Shown here piece after piece: positions 8,623 to 15,451 of a stretch of DNA of 24,450 nucleotides (positions are counted from its first letter, which is position 1; each line of letters opens with the position of its first letter). A program made the translations under genes and the position numbers. Origin of the DNA: CAYUCJ01 sp049282265 (lineage in GTDB: Bacteria > Desulfobacterota > DSM-4660 > Desulfatiglandales > Desulfatiglandaceae); assembly GCA_049282265.1 (NCBI GenBank), contig JBAPTR010000215.1, positions 1 to 24,450 of the forward strand, read 5' to 3'. The notes under the pieces were generated by a model. That model made no database searches. It was not told the origin of the DNA and saw only the letters and a list, made by a program, of their open reading frames with translations.

Positions 8623-8829
8623 GGGCATTGAGGGCTTTCCTAACGCTCCGGGCCTCCGGGTTTTATCCGCCTACGGCGGACTGGTTTTTTCTTCGGACTT
8701 ACCCCCGTCCCGTCTCGCAGAGCGGGGCTCTGCGTTCTCCCACAAGCGGGAGCCCGGCTTCCCCCGGGGATAAGCCCGGAAAAGACGGCGCCCTCCCGAC
8801 AGTCGCTTGAAGGAAAACCCTCAATCCCC
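8623..8829. repeat. GC-rich palindromic element with terminal inverted repeats
   Basis: The ends are an imperfect inverted repeat: 8623-8640 pairs with 8812-8829 at about 16 of 18 positions (core ATTGAGGGCTTTCC against GGAAAACCCTCAAT). Inside are several short palindromes: TCCGCC-tac-GGCGGA, GCAGAGC-ggg-GCTCTGC, CTCCC...GGGAG, and a CCCGG/CCGGG cluster near 8752-8779. The interior is clearly richer in G and C than the flanks. No convincing coding frame is seen. It resembles a non-autonomous fold-back or REP-like element. A structured transcript is the alternative. Confidence 0.6.
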
Positions 8830-8965
8830 TTTCACAGGTGAATATGCAACGAAATGTGCCGATACTGAGGCAGAAAAGATAACGCTGGCAATGGACAATC
8901 TGAACGACATTCTGCATCGGCGTTTCGGCGGGGAACCCAGCGGTCGCAAAGGTAATATCCCATAG
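8813..8965 (+). pseudogene. Probable IS630-type transposase fragment
   Basis: The frame ending in TAG at 8963-8965 encodes EYATKCADTEAEKITLAMDN followed by LND. This resembles the block around the second catalytic aspartate of IS630-family transposases (typically xAEKIxLVMDNLNTH). After DNLN the likeness is lost, and nothing similar was found on either side, so only a scrap remains. Its left end coincides with the right terminal repeat of the palindromic element at 8623-8829, which suggests that the element inserted into, or recombined with, an older IS copy. The family call comes from memory of the motif only. Confidence 0.4.
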
Positions 8966-9119
8966 ACAATGCAGGTTGGGAATCTTTTTCAACTTTTCAT
9001 TGAAGTTATTTATCTATCTTATTGTTATTCTTACTTAATTCAAATTAATCCTGACGAAGTAGCCTGTCGCATCGCGTTTCTTTGCTGACGCCTGTTGCGG
9101 ATTTTGACCTCTGTGGCCT

Positions 9120-9857
9120 TTATGAACCTACTTTTTCCCGGAGCGGCGCCTCGCCCCCTTCCTCACCTCCTGCCTGGTTCTGGTAATTCACGCTCTCCTG
9201 GCTGGGTTCCACATCGCTGAACTCAATTTTCGTTTCTCTTGCCCCAAACCCCTTCGCCAGGAGTTCCAGGGTCTGCCGGGCTGATTTCTGCACCTCGGAC
9301 TGCATCTTCTTGACCAGTTCATTTGCCATTTGGGAGGCCTGATTCTTCGCCTCCAGGACAAGCCTGTTTTTTGCCTCTTCACTGAAATTGTCACTGAAGG
9401 CATTGCTCAAGAGGTCGGGCAAGAGCCACGGCAGGAACTTGGCCTTCTGTTCATCGTAGAAGCTGATGCTCTTGATGTGGGATTCATAGAGGCATTTCGG
9501 CATTTTCAGGAGATAAGAACCAATACCTACCGGAGCTACGGAGAATTCCGGACTGTGCAGGTCATACTTGAAGTCGATATCGAATTCGAAAATCATGGCC
9601 ATCTTCTTTTCCGAGGCCAGCCAGCGGAAGTACTTCTTCCCGGTTTCACCAAACCAATGGTCAGAGGTGGTTATGATCTCCTTGGTAAAAATCTTGAATA
9701 CCACAAGTTCACCCACTGATTTGAATCTTTCAACCGTAGAAATAATGTCAACCTTACTTGGCTTCCTTGTTTTTCTCAGCCTGGTAAACCAGAACAGCAA
9801 CAATATCCCGGCACATAGTGCAAAACCCACTAATCCTGCAATAATTGTTGTTTCCAA
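9120..9857 (-). CDS. DUF4230-like membrane-anchored protein
   Basis: A 245-residue protein. One N-terminal membrane helix (about residues 5-25, AGLVGFALCAGILLLFWFTRL) has a basic stop-transfer side, so the rest is probably exposed at one face of the inner membrane. Residues about 35-180 fit the DUF4230 pattern, with VERFKSVGELVVFKIFTKE, an aromatic-rich beta section (FEFDIDFKYDLHSPEF) and a helical end. A charged helix at about 170-215 (EEAKNRLVLEAKNQASQMAN) may form a coiled coil, and the C-terminus is acidic and glycine-rich. The start is TTG 9857, with GAGAGGGG upstream. It lies 30 bases after the ferritin-like gene and is probably co-transcribed with it. The biological role is unknown. 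Confidence 0.75.
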   Translation of the reverse strand: METTIIAGLVGFALCAGILLLFWFTRLRKTRKPSKVDIISTVERFKSVGELVVFKIFTKEIITTSDHWFGETGKKYFRWLASEKKMAMIFEFDIDFKYDLHSPEFSVAPVGIGSYLLKMPKCLYESHIKSISFYDEQKAKFLPWLLPDLLSNAFSDNFSEEAKNRLVLEAKNQASQMANELVKKMQSEVQKSARQTLELLAKGFGARETKIEFSDVEPSQESVNYQNQAGGEEGGEAPLREKVGS

Positions 9858-9887
9858 TTGATTTTCCCCTCTCCGTTCAAATGGGTA

Positions 9888-10370
9888 TCATTCAGTGCCT
9901 GGCAAGGCCTTCTTTTTCTGAAGGAATTGCACCAGGAGCTGTACATGTCGGTTTTCCTCTTCTATGATTTTGACAAGCTGACCCGCAATCTTGTCATCGT
10001 CAATGAATCCGCCGAGTATTTCAAAGAAAAGTATCGTATCCTTTTCAAATTCAATAGACAATTCGAGAAGATTGTTCAAGTCCTCGATCCTGGAAAAATC
10101 GACATCCTCGATCGAAAAAGCCTGGCTCCCCAATACACCCTGGAGGATACGCTTCCCCATTTCCTCCAATCGGAGATCCACCTTTGTCGTCTCGACCTCT
10201 CCCTTGAACCGGGTGAACCATTTCTCATGTTCGACCTCTTCATCCGCCAACCATTGAAGCATGGATGCGAGAGAAGTATCTGATGTCTTCGCCTGAGCTT
10301 TTCTGTAAACCTCCTCTCCATTCTTCTCGATGCGAATGGCAAGATCAATGATTTCGCCCAGCGTGAACAT
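9888..10370 (-). CDS. Ferritin-like / rubrerythrin-type diiron protein
   Basis: A 160-residue, all-helical protein with the ferritin-like ligand pattern: an early Glu in AIRIEKNGEEVYRKA, then ADEEVEHEKWF (ExxH), later ELSIEFEKDTILFFE, and finally IIEEENRHVQLL (ExxH). The spacing fits a four-helix bundle with a diiron centre. There is no rubredoxin-like C-terminal zinc-ribbon, so it is an erythrin-type stand-alone domain rather than a full rubrerythrin. Such proteins commonly reduce peroxide or handle iron in anaerobes. ATG 10370 has GGGGA five bases upstream and is preferred over TTG 10397. The start nearly touches the end of the broken PNPOx-like gene upstream, whose likely stop is at 10373-10375. 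Confidence 0.85.
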   Translation of the reverse strand: MFTLGEIIDLAIRIEKNGEEVYRKAQAKTSDTSLASMLQWLADEEVEHEKWFTRFKGEVETTKVDLRLEEMGKRILQGVLGSQAFSIEDVDFSRIEDLNNLLELSIEFEKDTILFFEILGGFIDDDKIAGQLVKIIEEENRHVQLLVQFLQKKKALPGTE

Positions 10371-10372
10371 TT

Positions 10373-10830
10373 CATTCCCCGGCGAATAAAGATTCAAAGT
10401 GCACCACGGATGGTCTTACAAAGGGCTTCAAATGACTTCTGCCTATTTTATCATCGTCCATTTTGACTCCCAATGCAAGATGTTCGTTGATTGCTTGCCT
10501 GTGGTCCTGGGTTGAAGGAGGTCTTGAAATATACGGGAGAAGCTTTCAGAGGGAAGGTGTGAGAGTGGCCCGTCCCCTTCCCTCTTGAGCAAGGTGGTGT
10601 TGATAAGCGAGGGACTCGGTATGCCCGAATCCAACGGTATGGTCCGTTACCAGTATTCCTTCCGCGAATCCTTTTGGGTATAAAATAGAGGAGATTTTCA
10701 TTGTCCCCTGAAGCATAATCCACGGATCGTACACAAGGCAACCCCTTGGAATCGATGGTGGTGATGCTTATCAGGTTGTGGCTGTTGATTATTGCATGAG
10801 GGATTTCATGCCGGCCAACTGCCTGTTTAA
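10373..10830 (-). pseudogene. Frameshifted pyridoxamine 5'-phosphate oxidase-like (flavin split-barrel) gene
   Basis: Reading down the minus strand, one frame encodes HAIINSHNLISITTIDSKGL and then PCVRSVDYASGDNENLLYFI, the usual N-terminal beta-barrel start of PNPOx-like proteins. Just after YFIPK the expected KDSRK motif appears in a different frame, which implies a lost base in a run of A. Further on, HLPSESFSRIFQDLLQ is in another frame, and DHRQAINEHLALGVKMDDDK leads to a stop at 10373-10375. No single frame covers the domain and no start codon with a ribosome site was found; the beginning runs into the end of the PAS gene. The protein, if intact, would have bound FMN. The later segments are less certain than the first. 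Confidence 0.6.
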
Positions 10831-10832
10831 CG

Positions 10833-11441
10833 CTATTGATGGAGTTTTTTCCTTTCCATCAAGTCCCCGTAGTGCTCTTTCAGGCAATCGGGACAGATAC
10901 CATGGGAGAATAGAATGCCTGTATGCGTGGTGATATATTCTTCAATGTTCTCCCAGTATTCGCTGTCGTTTCTGATCTTTTTACAATGGGAGCAGATGGG
11001 CAGCAATCCGCCCAAGCCCATTATTTTGGTGACGTCTTCGATGGCCAAAAGGACCAATAATTTGCCTTCATGATGGAATGGAGAGGCCGTGATGAGCATA
11101 TGAGCCTTTACGGCTCCACCTTCCTTTTCCAGAAACATGACCTCTTTTCTCCGGATGACCTTATTCCCCTCCCAGGCCTCCACAGCCGAATTCCGCACCA
11201 CGCATTCCTTACAACCTTGGGTCGTGCCGCATCCCTCTTTCGACTGTCTCGCAATGATACAGCCGAGTGCTTCCCCGCACAGCTTTCTCAAGATCAGGTC
11301 TGTTCTTTTTCCTGTAAGGCTTTCAGAGGCCATGTTAAAATCTATGATTTCCAAATTCTTATCCACCACGAACACCGCGGAAGGAAATGCGTCCAGTATG
11401 GTTCTCAAAAGGGTTTCTTTCTCTGAAAGCCTGCTTTCCAT
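10833..11441 (-). CDS. PAS-domain protein with two cysteine clusters
   Basis: A 202-residue soluble protein. After a short helix, a PAS domain covers about residues 10-140, starting ILDAFPSAVFVVDKNLEII and ending LLAIEDVTKI. Between the usual PAS helices there are five cysteines (55, 61, 71, 77, 80), the last four in CxxxCGTTQGCKEC-like order. The C-terminus has a second set, Cys150-x2-Cys153 and Cys183-x2-Cys186, in PICSHCKKIRND...SHGICPDC, a module often found at the ends of deltaproteobacterial sensor proteins. No kinase, cyclase or DNA-binding domain is present, so it may signal by protein contact. AAGGGGA precedes the ATG. It follows the NYN gene by 24 bases in the same direction. Confidence 0.85.
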   Translation of the reverse strand: MESRLSEKETLLRTILDAFPSAVFVVDKNLEIIDFNMASESLTGKRTDLILRKLCGEALGCIIARQSKEGCGTTQGCKECVVRNSAVEAWEGNKVIRRKEVMFLEKEGGAVKAHMLITASPFHHEGKLLVLLAIEDVTKIMGLGGLLPICSHCKKIRNDSEYWENIEEYITTHTGILFSHGICPDCLKEHYGDLMERKKLHQ

Positions 11442-11465
11442 TATTATTCCCCTTGTCTTTGGGCC

Positions 11466-12206
11466 CTACTTTTTTCTTTTGTCTTTCAGGTAAATGGCCT
11501 TCGATGGACCCTCCCCCACTACCCTTTCCTCGATATTAAAGAGCTTTGTTGCCGCGACCAGGTCACCCAATTTCTTGTATCCATAATTTCTGGGATCGAA
11601 CTCAGGGGCCTGCTTGGCAATATTGCTTCCCACAGATGCCAGGTGCGCCCAATCGCTTTCGTCAGAGGAGGCCTCAACCGCATTTCGCAGTAAGTTAACC
11701 ACCTTCGTGTCCTGTTTCAACTCGGAGGTAGTTTTTCGCTTGATCTTCTCCGTATCATCGTCTTTGGAACGAAGCACTTCGGTGAAAATGAATTTGTCAC
11801 AGGCTGAAACAAAGGGGCCGGGCGTTTTTTTCTCACCAAAGCCATAAACAAAAAGCCCGGCCTCCCTTATCCTAGATGCCAACTTGGTAAAATCACTGTC
11901 GCTCGATACGATGCAGAATCCGTCAAACCTGGTGGTGTAAAGCAGGTCCATGGCGTCAATGATCATCGCGCTGTCCGTGGCGTTTTTCCCGTAGGTGTAG
12001 CTGAACTGCTGTATGGGTTGGATGGAATACTGCAACAGGACTTCTTTCCACCCCTTCAGATCGGGAGCCGTCCAGTCGCCGTAAATCCTTTTCACGTTGG
12101 CGGTCCCAATGGATGCGATTTCTGCAAGAAGCCCTTCTATAATGGATGGTTGAGCATTATCAGCGTCTATCAGAACGGCCAGTTTTTCGGTTTTTTCCTG
12201 TGTCAT
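11466..12206 (-). CDS. NYN-domain (LabA/DUF88-like) putative ribonuclease with C-terminal LOTUS/OST-HTH-like domain
   Basis: A 246-residue protein. ATG 12206 with GAGGAGG upstream is chosen over a 30-residue longer form that has no support. The NYN (PIN-like) domain covers about residues 8-150. Acidic residues sit in LIDADNAQPS (Asp14, Asp16), in YGKNATDSAMIIDAMDLL and in IVSSDSDFTKLASRIRE, the arrangement expected for metal-dependent RNA cleavage. A basic linker follows, then about 70 residues (LLRNAVEASSDESDWAHLAS to AIYLKDKRKK) resembling an OST-HTH/LOTUS RNA-binding domain, including YGYKKLGDLVAA. This pairing is known in bacteria. It likely acts on RNA, but the target is unknown. A small CRSCKW-motif ORF ends 12 bases upstream, within the space of this gene's ribosome-binding site. 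Confidence 0.88.
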   Translation of the reverse strand: MTQEKTEKLAVLIDADNAQPSIIEGLLAEIASIGTANVKRIYGDWTAPDLKGWKEVLLQYSIQPIQQFSYTYGKNATDSAMIIDAMDLLYTTRFDGFCIVSSDSDFTKLASRIREAGLFVYGFGEKKTPGPFVSACDKFIFTEVLRSKDDDTEKIKRKTTSELKQDTKVVNLLRNAVEASSDESDWAHLASVGSNIAKQAPEFDPRNYGYKKLGDLVAATKLFNIEERVVGEGPSKAIYLKDKRKK

Positions 12207-12217
12207 CTTTATCCTCC

Positions 12218-12385
12218 TCACCTCTTTCCGGATCCAAAGGGCAATACCGGCTGCCGATATTCCCCGTAGGCCCGACATCTGCAATTCCATTTGCATGAGC
12301 GGCAGACATCAACATGTTTTCGTGGCAGGTTCTTGTATCTGGGGCAGGATATAAATCCACTAGAGCCAATTTCAAAACGCCCCAT
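12218..12385 (-). CDS. Small protein with CRSCKW cysteine motif, paralogue of the ORF at 3256-3510
   Basis: About 55 residues from ATG 12385 (a TTG at 12412 is possible). The core is YKNLPRKHVDVCRSCKWNCR, with cysteines spaced C-x2-C-x3-C-x1-C. The DNA around ATTCCATTTGCATGA is nearly identical to that in the paralogue near 3380, supporting common origin. Unlike the paralogue, it has no long acidic tail. It lies directly upstream of the NYN gene, and its start sits at the very edge of the 100-bp relic repeat at 12384-12483. Metal binding is plausible from the cysteines, but nothing else points to a function. Confidence 0.45.
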   Translation of the reverse strand: MGRFEIGSSGFISCPRYKNLPRKHVDVCRSCKWNCRCRAYGEYRQPVLPFGSGKR

Positions 12386-12483
12386 TTTGCCCAATCTCCG
12401 CGTCACGTTCAAATCCTAATCCTCGAAATACTCAATGCATTCCTGGGGTTAAGATTTTCGCCTTTCTTGACCTTGAGCAAACT
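12384..12483 (+). repeat. Decayed second copy of the left-edge frame (8-108)
   Basis: About 100 bases align with 8-108 in the same orientation, about four in five identical, with one single-base gap at about 12430. Here the frame reads HVQILILEI, shifts, then CIPGVKIFAFLDLEQTEAF before TGA at about 12490. It is therefore a non-functional fragment. Confidence 0.6.
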
Positions 12484-12581
12484 GAGGCGTTTTGAAAATG
12501 CCTCACACTTATCATACATCAGCTTTCCGTTTCATCCAAAGTAAATGATGCTGAAAATTCCGTAGATCCTGTCTGATATTT

Positions 12582-13391
12582 CTACTTTCCCTTGAACTCG
12601 GGCGCGCGTCTTTCCATAAAGGCCTGGAAGGCCTCCATCAGGTCTTCCGACGGCAGTTGGGCTGCGTTCTTCTGGGCCACATATTCAAGGCCCGGGTAAA
12701 CGCCATTGTCTCGGCTGAAAAGGATCACATCCTTTACACCCTGAACCGTCAGAGGCGGACACGCGGCGATCTCCCGGGCAACGTTCCGGGCCGCCTCATA
12801 CAGGGAGTCCCTGTCCTCACAGACCCTGGTGATGAAACCCATTTTCAGGGCCTCTTCAGCGGAGAAGTCTCTGCCGGTCAAGGCCAGTTCGCGAAACCAG
12901 CCCTGTCCTATAATATGGGGAAGTCTCTGCAGGGTACCCAGGTCCGCAATGATGGCGAGCCTGGTCTCCCGGATCGAAAACAGGGCATCCCTGGTGGCCA
13001 TACGGATGTCGCAGGCACTCAGGAGATCAACACCTCCACCGATGCAGTGGCGATGCACTGCCGCAATGACCGGTTTCCGGCACCTTTCCAGCGTATTCAT
13101 GGCCTCCTGAAATTCAAGGATGGTTTTCCTGAAATCCTCCCTGAAGTCCGCACCGTTTCCCTGGACCAGGGGTGCCATTTCCGCAAGGTCTATGCCTGCG
13201 GTGAAGCTCTTCCCCTCCGCCCGGATGATGACCACCCTGGTATCCGGATCGCGGTCGAATTTCTGAAAATACCAGGTGAGACCCTTGAAAAACGTATTGT
13301 TCATGGTGTTCCGTTTCTCGGGCCGATCCAAAATCAGCCAGGTGATAAACCCGTCTTGTTCCACCCGAAAAAGGCCGTCATTGTCTTTCAT
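12582..13391 (-). CDS. Enoyl-CoA hydratase/isomerase family, dienoyl-CoA isomerase type
   Basis: A 269-residue crotonase-fold protein. ATG 13391 has GAGGAGGG upstream and is chosen over a longer form starting at 13424. The oxyanion-hole segments are present (GKSFTAGIDLAEM and CIGGGVDLLSACDIR). Asp122, Glu142 and Asp150 have the spacing (20 and 8 residues) of the catalytic Asp176, Glu196 and Asp204 of rat mitochondrial dienoyl-CoA isomerase (ECH1). The block IADLGTLQRLPHIIGQG also matches that subgroup better than ordinary hydratases, which need two glutamates. It would move double bonds in 3,5-dienoyl-CoA during beta-oxidation of unsaturated or cyclic acids; the precise substrate is inferred. 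No other beta-oxidation genes are in the window, and it appears to be a single-gene unit. Confidence 0.87.
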   Translation of the reverse strand: MKDNDGLFRVEQDGFITWLILDRPEKRNTMNNTFFKGLTWYFQKFDRDPDTRVVIIRAEGKSFTAGIDLAEMAPLVQGNGADFREDFRKTILEFQEAMNTLERCRKPVIAAVHRHCIGGGVDLLSACDIRMATRDALFSIRETRLAIIADLGTLQRLPHIIGQGWFRELALTGRDFSAEEALKMGFITRVCEDRDSLYEAARNVAREIAACPPLTVQGVKDVILFSRDNGVYPGLEYVAQKNAAQLPSEDLMEAFQAFMERRAPEFKGK

Positions 13392-13576
13392 CCTGTCGCC
13401 CTCCTCTGTCAACTCATCATTCAACCCGCCTTGAAACGGTTTCGCGATTTCGATCGTTCATTATGCCACAAGGATCATCCTGTTGTCCAGAAATTGGGCA
13501 GGAATGAAGGCAGGAGCCGGCAAGAAAAAGACAGGCTTTTGAATGAGCCTTATAAAAAAGAAACCTGTCAGAAAAG

Positions 13577-13895
13577 GTTGATGGCTTTGTAAAAAGCAAG
13601 GTTTATGCCGCGAGCGGCAGCCTATGAGGTACGAAGTGGAGCCGAACCTGACACTCTTTTCCCGCCCCGTTCCAAACACTTCGGAGGGGATGGACGCCCA
13701 TTTGGGGTTTAGCATAAATTCATAGAAGCGCGTGGGGTTTGGGAGGCATAAACCCCAAATAGCCGTCCATGTCGGCGTGTGGTACCAAGTGCACTATGAG
13801 AACGGGTCTGAAAAAGAGTCTCACGCCCTGCTCCTTGACTCCGGCGGATGAGACGACTTCGTTGGAAGTCCGTCCGTGGACTTTTTACTGACGGA
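13577..13895 (+). repeat. Dispersed fold-back repeat, copy A
   Basis: This stretch of about 320 bp matches the reverse complement of 21721-22066 nearly end to end. It folds on itself: 13690-13711 pairs with 13749-13770 (about 19-20 of 22 positions, 37-base loop), and outer arms near 13643-13670 match the complement of the stretch near 13790-13825. The right end has AAGTCC-gtccgt-GGACTT. Arm bases differ from copy B but stay paired within each copy. It lies between the crotonase gene start and the asnS end. A 40-codon frame from ATG at about 13768 encodes KCTMRTGLKKSL and is partly conserved in copy B. Confidence 0.8.
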
Positions 13896-13961
13896 AACCG
13901 AAAAGCGTGGTTTTCGTTTTTCTTACAAATCAAAGGGTTGCGATGCATCCCATTGATTTGT
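13896..13961. repeat. Two short hairpins beside copy A
   Basis: CGAAAA-gcgtgg-TTTTCG (about 13899-13916) and ACAAATCAA (13925-13933) pairing perfectly with TTGATTTGT (13953-13961) across a 19-base loop that also holds GGG/CCC. Neither has a run of T beside it that would make a clear terminator. They extend the palindromic character of this 620-bp gap, which holds no supported gene. Confidence 0.5.
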
Positions 13962-13974
13962 GTGCCCGTCCCTG

Positions 13975-14013
13975 GACACTCTTGATGACTTTTGCAAAGT
14001 CATCAAGAGTGTC
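13975..14013. terminator. Perfect 18-bp stem hairpin downstream of asnS
   Basis: 13975-13992 is perfectly complementary to 13996-14013 with a three-base loop (TGC). It lies 38 bases past the asnS stop on the minus strand, where a terminator would be expected, but no T-run follows on either strand. It may instead be a REP-like repeat: the core TGATGACTTT also occurs in the dispersed-repeat fragment at 8524-8556 in similar form. Confidence 0.5.
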
Positions 14014-14050
14014 AACACTTATGAACGTTACCAATTGGTTCTGTTCCGGG

Positions 14051-15445
14051 CTAGAAGCTCACATTGCCCGGGGTCCTGGGAAAGGGAATCACGTCGCGGA
14101 TGTTTGAAAGGCCGGTGATGAACTGGATAAGTCTCTCAAAACCCAGGCCAAATCCCGCATGGGGGGCCGTGCCGAACCGTCTCAGATCCAGGTACCACCA
14201 GTAGGCGTCCGGGTCCAGGCCGGCCTCCCTGATCCTGGCATGGAGCGTGTCGTAGTCGTCCTCGCGCTGGCTGCCTCCGATGACCTCCCCGATCTTCGGA
14301 ACCAGGACATCCATGGCGCGAACTGTCTTTCCATCCTCGTTGAGCTTCATATAAAAGGCCTTGATATCTTTCGGATAATCCACCAGAACGACGGGCTTTT
14401 GAACCGCCTTTTCACACAGGTAGCGTTCGTGTTCCGACTGGAGGTCAGAGCCCCAGCCCACAGGAAATTCAAAGTGCGCTTCGGCCTTTTCAAGGAGCCT
14501 GACGGCCTCCGTATAGGTCATGTATTCAAAATCCTGTGAGACGATGGTGTTAAGCGTTTCCACGACCGTCTTGTCTATGAACCGATTGAAAAACGCCATA
14601 TCTTCCTGGCATTTTTCAAGAATCCAGGAAAAGACATACTTCAGCAAATCAACCGCCAGGTCCCGGTTGCCCTCCAGATCACAGAAGGCCATTTCCGGTT
14701 CAACCATCCAGAACTCCGCCAGGTGCCGCGACGTATTGGAATTTTCCGCCCTGAAAGTGGGGCCGAAGGTGTAAACATCCCCCAGGGCGAGGGCGTAGAT
14801 CTCCGCCTCGAGCTGCCCGCTCACCGTGAGATTTGCCGGGATGCCGAAGAAGTCCCTGGAAAAGTCCGCATGGCCGTCTTTTTGTGGAACCCGATCCAGA
14901 TCGAGGCTGGTGACCCGAAACGTTTCGCCCGCGCCCTCGCAATCGCTTCCGGTAATAACGGGAGAGTGTAGATAGATGAAGCCTTTCTCCTGGAAAAAGG
15001 TGTGTATGGCAAGGCTTGCCGCGTTTCTTATCCTGGCGACAGCGCCGAAGGTATTCGTCCTTGGACGCAGATGTGCTATGGTACGCAGGAATTCGAACGA
15101 GTGGCGTTTTTTCTGAAGCGGGTAGGTCTCCGGGTCAGACCAGCCAATGACCTCAATCTTCTCGGCCTTGATTTCCACCATCTGGCCCTTGCCGGGCGAA
15201 AACGACAGGGGGCCGACGACGCAAATGGAACAACCGGTCTGAATCCTCCTCACATCACTCTCGTAATTGGGCAAAGACGATTCGGCTACGATTTGAAGTC
15301 CCTGCATGCAGGACCCGTCATTCAACTCGATAAAGGAAAAACCTCCCTTGGAGTCCCGCCGGGTCCGCACCCACCCCATTACGGTGAAAGTGGTGCCGTT
15401 TGCCTCGGCCTTCAGGATCTCCGAAATCCTTGTCCTTTTCAGCAT
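14051..15445 (-). CDS. asnS: Asparaginyl-tRNA synthetase
   Basis: A 464-residue class IIb synthetase of normal length. The N-terminal OB-fold anticodon domain (about 1-105) begins RISEILKAEANGTTFTVMGWVRTRRDSKGGFSFIELNDG. Class II motif 2 is FRAENSNTSRHLAEFWMVEPE, and motif 3 is GFGLGFERLIQFITGLSNIRD, with the family's ending PFPRTPGN. The residues AEFWMVEPEMAF and the NIRDVIPFPRTPGN end fit AsnRS rather than aspartyl enzymes. It charges tRNA-Asn with asparagine in the cytoplasm. It starts six bases after serC, so the two are likely on one message, although the ribosome site (GGGTAG) is weak and coupling to serC is possible. Confidence 0.96.
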   Translation of the reverse strand: MLKRTRISEILKAEANGTTFTVMGWVRTRRDSKGGFSFIELNDGSCMQGLQIVAESSLPNYESDVRRIQTGCSICVVGPLSFSPGKGQMVEIKAEKIEVIGWSDPETYPLQKKRHSFEFLRTIAHLRPRTNTFGAVARIRNAASLAIHTFFQEKGFIYLHSPVITGSDCEGAGETFRVTSLDLDRVPQKDGHADFSRDFFGIPANLTVSGQLEAEIYALALGDVYTFGPTFRAENSNTSRHLAEFWMVEPEMAFCDLEGNRDLAVDLLKYVFSWILEKCQEDMAFFNRFIDKTVVETLNTIVSQDFEYMTYTEAVRLLEKAEAHFEFPVGWGSDLQSEHERYLCEKAVQKPVVLVDYPKDIKAFYMKLNEDGKTVRAMDVLVPKIGEVIGGSQREDDYDTLHARIREAGLDPDAYWWYLDLRRFGTAPHAGFGLGFERLIQFITGLSNIRDVIPFPRTPGNVSF

Positions 15446-15451
15446 AGATGA

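Noticed and set aside
8501..9119. CRISPR array or tRNA in the gap
   Set aside because: There are no regularly spaced direct repeats and no cloverleaf; the structure seen is palindromic.
10451..10741. 96-codon minus-strand frame as an intact gene
   Set aside because: Only its first part is protein-like; it is one frame of a frameshifted PNPOx-like gene.
12657..13592. Plus-strand frame of 311 codons
   Set aside because: Antisense to the crotonase gene for most of its length, with no recognisable domain and no ribosome-binding site.
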